Positions 5,697 through 7,543 of a DNA stretch of 7,543 nucleotides are shown in pieces. The notes under the pieces are model-generated. The model was given only the letters and a program-made list of their open reading frames with translations. It did no database searches and was not told where the DNA came from. Where the stretch lies: contig DATDBU010000202.1 in the NCBI GenBank assembly GCA_036524675.1, positions 1 to 7,543 of the forward strand, in the 5' to 3' direction. Position 1 is the stretch's first letter; each line of letters opens with the position of its first letter. Both the position numbers and the translations under genes were made by a program. The stretch comes from DATDAW01 sp036524675 (GTDB lineage: Bacteria > Verrucomicrobiota > Verrucomicrobiia > Chthoniobacterales > DASVRZ01).

Positions 5697-6029
5697 ATGG
5701 AAGTGGCCGTCGAAGCGTTCGACGCATCCGCTGGGCTTTCCGAAATGATCGTAAAAGCGTTCGAAGGCTCCGCCGGACTCTCCCGCGCCACCCTGGAAGT
5801 CGTCGAAGCCTTCCAGTGGCTCTCCCGGGAACCCATCGACGCCGTCGGAGCCCTCGCAGGACTCTCAAAAATGACCATCGACGCAATCGAAGCCACCGCG
5901 CGACGCCCGGAAATGACCATCGACGCAATCGAAACTCTCTCAGGAGTCTCCCGCAACCCGCTCGACGCCTTCGACGCCCGCAGGGCGGTCTCCGGCCACG
6001 GCCGCCAATGCTTTCAAAGTATCTTCTGA
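5697..6029 (+). CDS. Short protein of seven 14-residue tandem repeats
   Basis: From ATG 5697 the ORF has 110 residues: two leading residues, seven consecutive units of exactly 14 residues, and a 10-residue tail (HGRQCFQSIF). The consensus is roughly (M/x)-(T/P)-I-D-A-(I/V/F)-E-A-L-A-G-L-S-R; the best units are MTIDAIETLSGVSR, EPIDAVGALAGLSK and MIVKAFEGSAGLSR. Hydrophobic residues at unit positions 3, 6, 9 and 12 fit an amphipathic helix closed by a Ser-Arg turn. Third codon positions are strongly C-biased (GAC, GCC, ATC, CTC, TCC), which favours this frame over the other open frames here. AAAAGGGG ends two bases before the ATG but eight before an in-frame GTG at 5703, the first codon of unit 1, so GTG may be the real start. 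No signal peptide or membrane segment; I recognise no family. It converges on the CorA gene. Confidence 0.6.
   Translation: MEVAVEAFDASAGLSEMIVKAFEGSAGLSRATLEVVEAFQWLSREPIDAVGALAGLSKMTIDAIEATARRPEMTIDAIETLSGVSRNPLDAFDARRAVSGHGRQCFQSIF
5703..5996 (+). repeat. Tandem array, seven 42-nt units
   Basis: Units begin at 5703, 5745, 5787, 5829, 5871, 5913 and 5955. The units at 5871 and 5913 share the first 21 bases (ATGACCATCGACGCAATCGAA) exactly; the others are more diverged. No unit gains or loses a base, so the reading frame is kept throughout. Stop codons are absent from several frames on both strands across the array, which creates long spurious open frames. Confidence 0.9.
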
Positions 6030-6125
6030 AGCCGGAGAGACCAGATCGTCAGCGATGGGACCTCGCCATGCTGTTGGCGTGACGGATACGAACATCCTTT
6101 GCCCAGCGATGTCTGGTCCGTTTTG
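6030..6125. other. Convergent intergenic gap
   Basis: The gap separates the 3' ends of the repeat protein gene and the CorA gene. GACCAGA at 6039-6045 and TCTGGTC at 6112-6118 are complementary, and CAGCGATG occurs directly at 6050-6057 and 6104-6111. No hairpin with a T-tract was found, so no terminator is called. Confidence 0.35.
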
Positions 6126-7160
6126 CTACAACCATCCCGACCTTTTAAAACCCAACCACAGACCGCTGCACACCACTGCCATTCCGATCAGGGTCGCTTG
6201 GTAACCGTATCGCCAGCCGAGTTCGGGCATGAATTGGAAGTTCATGCCGTAAATGCCAGCGATCGCCGTAGGTGCCGCAATGATTGCGGCCCACGCCGCC
6301 AGCCGCTTGGTGTCTTTGTTCTGCGACACCGAGATGATCGATAGATTCGCCTCAAGGGCAGTGGCGAGAAGCTCGCGAAGGGTGTCCGCCATTTCGTTGA
6401 TGCGAACTGCGTGATCATAGACATCCCGGAAGTATGGCTTGGTATCTTCGGGCACGAGATCAAGATCGAACCGCATGAGGCGGCTGCAGACGTCCACGAG
6501 CGGCGAAACCGCACGCTTTACGGAAAGAAGTTCGCGCTTTAAGTGGTAAATGTGGCTTGTCGTCTCCTGGATGAATTTCTCGCCAAAGATAACCTCCTCC
6601 AGCTCGACCACTTGCTCTTCCAACGCCTCGAGGATCGGGAAGTACTGATCCACCACGAAATCCATCAAGGCGTAAAGGACAAAGCCTGGACCCTTGGCAA
6701 GGAGGCGCTGGGAAGCTTCGCAGCGGGCGCGCAGGCCCACATGTGATCGCAGCGATCCATGCCTCACAGAGACCACGTATCGTGGTCCGATAAATACATG
6801 CGTCTCACCGAATTCGACATGCTGGTCCTCGTCGACCAGTTGCGCGGTACGCAGCACTACAAAAAGGCAATTCTCATACTGCTCAAGCTTTGGGCGCTGA
6901 TGGGCGCAATGGGCATCCTCGATAGCCAGGTCGTGAAGGCCTAATTGCTCCTGAATCTCGCGCAGCAGCTTCTCCTCTGGCTCATACAGGCCAACCCACG
7001 CGAAACGGTCTTCGTGTTTGATCTCTTTGTGAATGTCGGAAATTTCAACGTCTGCAACGCGCAGTCCCTGGACGTAGGACGCCGAGTCAATTACTCCAGG
7101 ACGATTCTGACGGCGGCTTACTTCGGGTAAAGTCTGGGGTTGAGGACTGCCTGTCTGCAT
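6126..7160 (-). CDS. corA: CorA-type magnesium/divalent cation channel
   Basis: A 344-residue member of the CorA/MIT family. The decisive evidence is the C-terminus: a first transmembrane helix at about 286-304 ends in Y304-G305-M306-N307, the GMN selectivity motif. It is followed by the short periplasmic loop FQFMPEL, a second helix at about 319-337 and a basic tail, KRSGW. The N-terminal 280 residues are the soluble cytoplasmic alpha/beta and long-helix funnel; EDAHCAHQRPKLEQYENCLF (81-100) and the long helical stretch after 165 are typical. Family members work as homopentamers that let Mg2+, or Co2+/Ni2+, into the cytoplasm, gated by bound intracellular Mg2+. The length is in the normal range and the gene appears intact. 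ATG 7160 has only a weak AGAAAG-like site just upstream. It stands alone, divergent from the partial gene at the right edge. Confidence 0.95.
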   Translation of the reverse strand: MQTGSPQPQTLPEVSRRQNRPGVIDSASYVQGLRVADVEISDIHKEIKHEDRFAWVGLYEPEEKLLREIQEQLGLHDLAIEDAHCAHQRPKLEQYENCLFVVLRTAQLVDEDQHVEFGETHVFIGPRYVVSVRHGSLRSHVGLRARCEASQRLLAKGPGFVLYALMDFVVDQYFPILEALEEQVVELEEVIFGEKFIQETTSHIYHLKRELLSVKRAVSPLVDVCSRLMRFDLDLVPEDTKPYFRDVYDHAVRINEMADTLRELLATALEANLSIISVSQNKDTKRLAAWAAIIAAPTAIAGIYGMNFQFMPELGWRYGYQATLIGMAVVCSGLWLGFKRSGWL

Positions 7161-7465
7161 ACTTTCTGGCCCTTGAGCTTATTTGCGATGACTCATAGCG
7201 TGAAAACTTGAGCGCTGTTGCGCGTTTGCATCCTAAAGATCGACCGAATTCACGCTGAAGGTTTTCATCGCGTGCCTTGTTGCATTTCGGCCATAATAAA
7301 TCTCGTTTTGGCAGATCTCAAACAGGATCTTCGATCCGGATTCTCGCCCCCGGGGTGGAGGAGAACGGAGGACCGGTCTCCTTCGTTGTGCCGCTGACGA
7401 GTCATGCAGCTCTGTCGTCGGAACGAGAATCCTTTCCAAGGGCGCGCTCAGGGGAGGACTCAAGC
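7161..7465. other. Divergent intergenic region
   Basis: About 305 bases separate the starts of the CorA gene and the partial right-edge gene, so promoters for both should lie here. AGCGTGAA (7197-7204) and TTCACGCT (7249-7256) are a perfect 8-base inverted repeat with a 44-base spacer. An AT-rich patch at 7290-7300 (CATAATAAAT) could hold a -10 element, but no -35 box is correctly spaced. No Mg2+-sensing leader could be recognised. The 97-codon minus-strand frame at 7233-7526 has no family features. Confidence 0.4.
7451..7458 (+). promoter_or_regulatory. Strong Shine-Dalgarno site of the right-edge gene
   Basis: GGGGAGGA lies seven bases before the ATG at 7466. The spacing and sequence are near ideal, and this is the main reason for calling a gene at the edge. 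Confidence 0.7.
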
Positions 7466-7543
7466 ATGATTGATTTCTTCGGACATATGCCTCGCCATTT
7501 GGAATATTGGCCTGCCCGATGGACACAGCAGGCCAGATCCCTG
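7466..7543 (+). CDS. 5' end of an unidentified gene, truncated by window
   Basis: The first 26 codons read MIDFFGHMPRHL then EYWPARWTQQARSL, with no stop before the window edge. Support comes from the strong GGGGAGGA site and a natural-looking amino-acid composition. There is no signal peptide in the visible part. The family cannot be recognised from so little. It overlaps, on the opposite strand, the unsupported 97-codon frame, and the ribosome binding site favours this strand. Confidence 0.55.
   Translation, partial: MIDFFGHMPRHLEYWPARWTQQARSL

Noticed and set aside
5233..5928. 231-codon minus-strand frame, Arg-rich, across the repeats
   Set aside because: It owes its length to the stop-free 42-nt array and reads through the unrelated hairpin elements. 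Its Arg/Trp/Leu composition is typical of antisense translation of GC-rich DNA.
5516..5956. 146-codon minus-strand frame with Ser/Ala repeats
   Set aside because: It also shows the 14-residue period, but only as an antisense shadow of the array. Codon-position bias favours the plus frame at 5697.
7197..7256. 8-base inverted repeat AGCGTGAA/TTCACGCT upstream of corA as an operator
   Set aside because: An 8-base match with a 44-base spacer is expected by chance in this length, and no promoter could be placed relative to it.
7233..7526. 97-codon minus-strand frame upstream of corA
   Set aside because: No ribosome binding site or family motif, and it overlaps the better-supported plus-strand start at 7466.

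Overview
The window looks like chromosomal DNA of a free-living Gram-negative-type bacterium with moderately high GC content (mid-50s by eye). Codons are mostly GC-ending, some genes have clear Shine-Dalgarno sites, there are exported proteins, and the intergenic DNA carries purine-rich 9-nt repeat arrays. I associate such arrays with Verrucomicrobiota, Planctomycetota, Acidobacteriota and similar environmental phyla. That placement is from memory and is weak; no marker gene is present.

Left part (1-3330): everything credible is on the minus strand. In transcription order from the right, there is an overlooked 52-residue ORF (3330-3172), a PAP2-type membrane phosphatase (3007-2267), a VOC/glyoxalase-fold gene broken by a one-base frameshift (2072-1655), and, after a ~530-base gap, a secreted WD40-like beta-propeller protein (1122-73) with a perfect Shine-Dalgarno site. 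A short coding-like fragment lies between the phosphatase and the VOC gene.

Middle (3307/3349-5037): one plus-strand gene encodes a large exported and membrane-anchored protein of unknown function. It has a signal peptide, an exported N-terminal domain, a transmembrane segment, and two copies of a two-helix membrane module separated by a coiled coil. The two modules align without gaps at an offset of exactly 154 residues. The exported half is clearly lower in GC than the membrane half.

Right-centre (5038-6125): a ~660-base non-coding stretch is filled with hairpin-forming elements whose arms are degenerate 9-nt purine-rich units. It is followed by a short plus-strand ORF made almost entirely of seven exact-length 14-residue (42-nt) repeats.

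Right (6126-7543): a CorA-type divalent cation channel on the minus strand, then an intergenic region and the first 26 codons of a plus-strand gene with a strong Shine-Dalgarno site that runs off the window.

No defence system, integrase, transposase, CRISPR array, tRNA or rRNA was found. The genes do not form one evident pathway. The most unusual items are the 14-residue repeat ORF with its neighbouring hairpin elements, the duplicated-module membrane protein, and the divergent 52-residue ORF at its 5' end.
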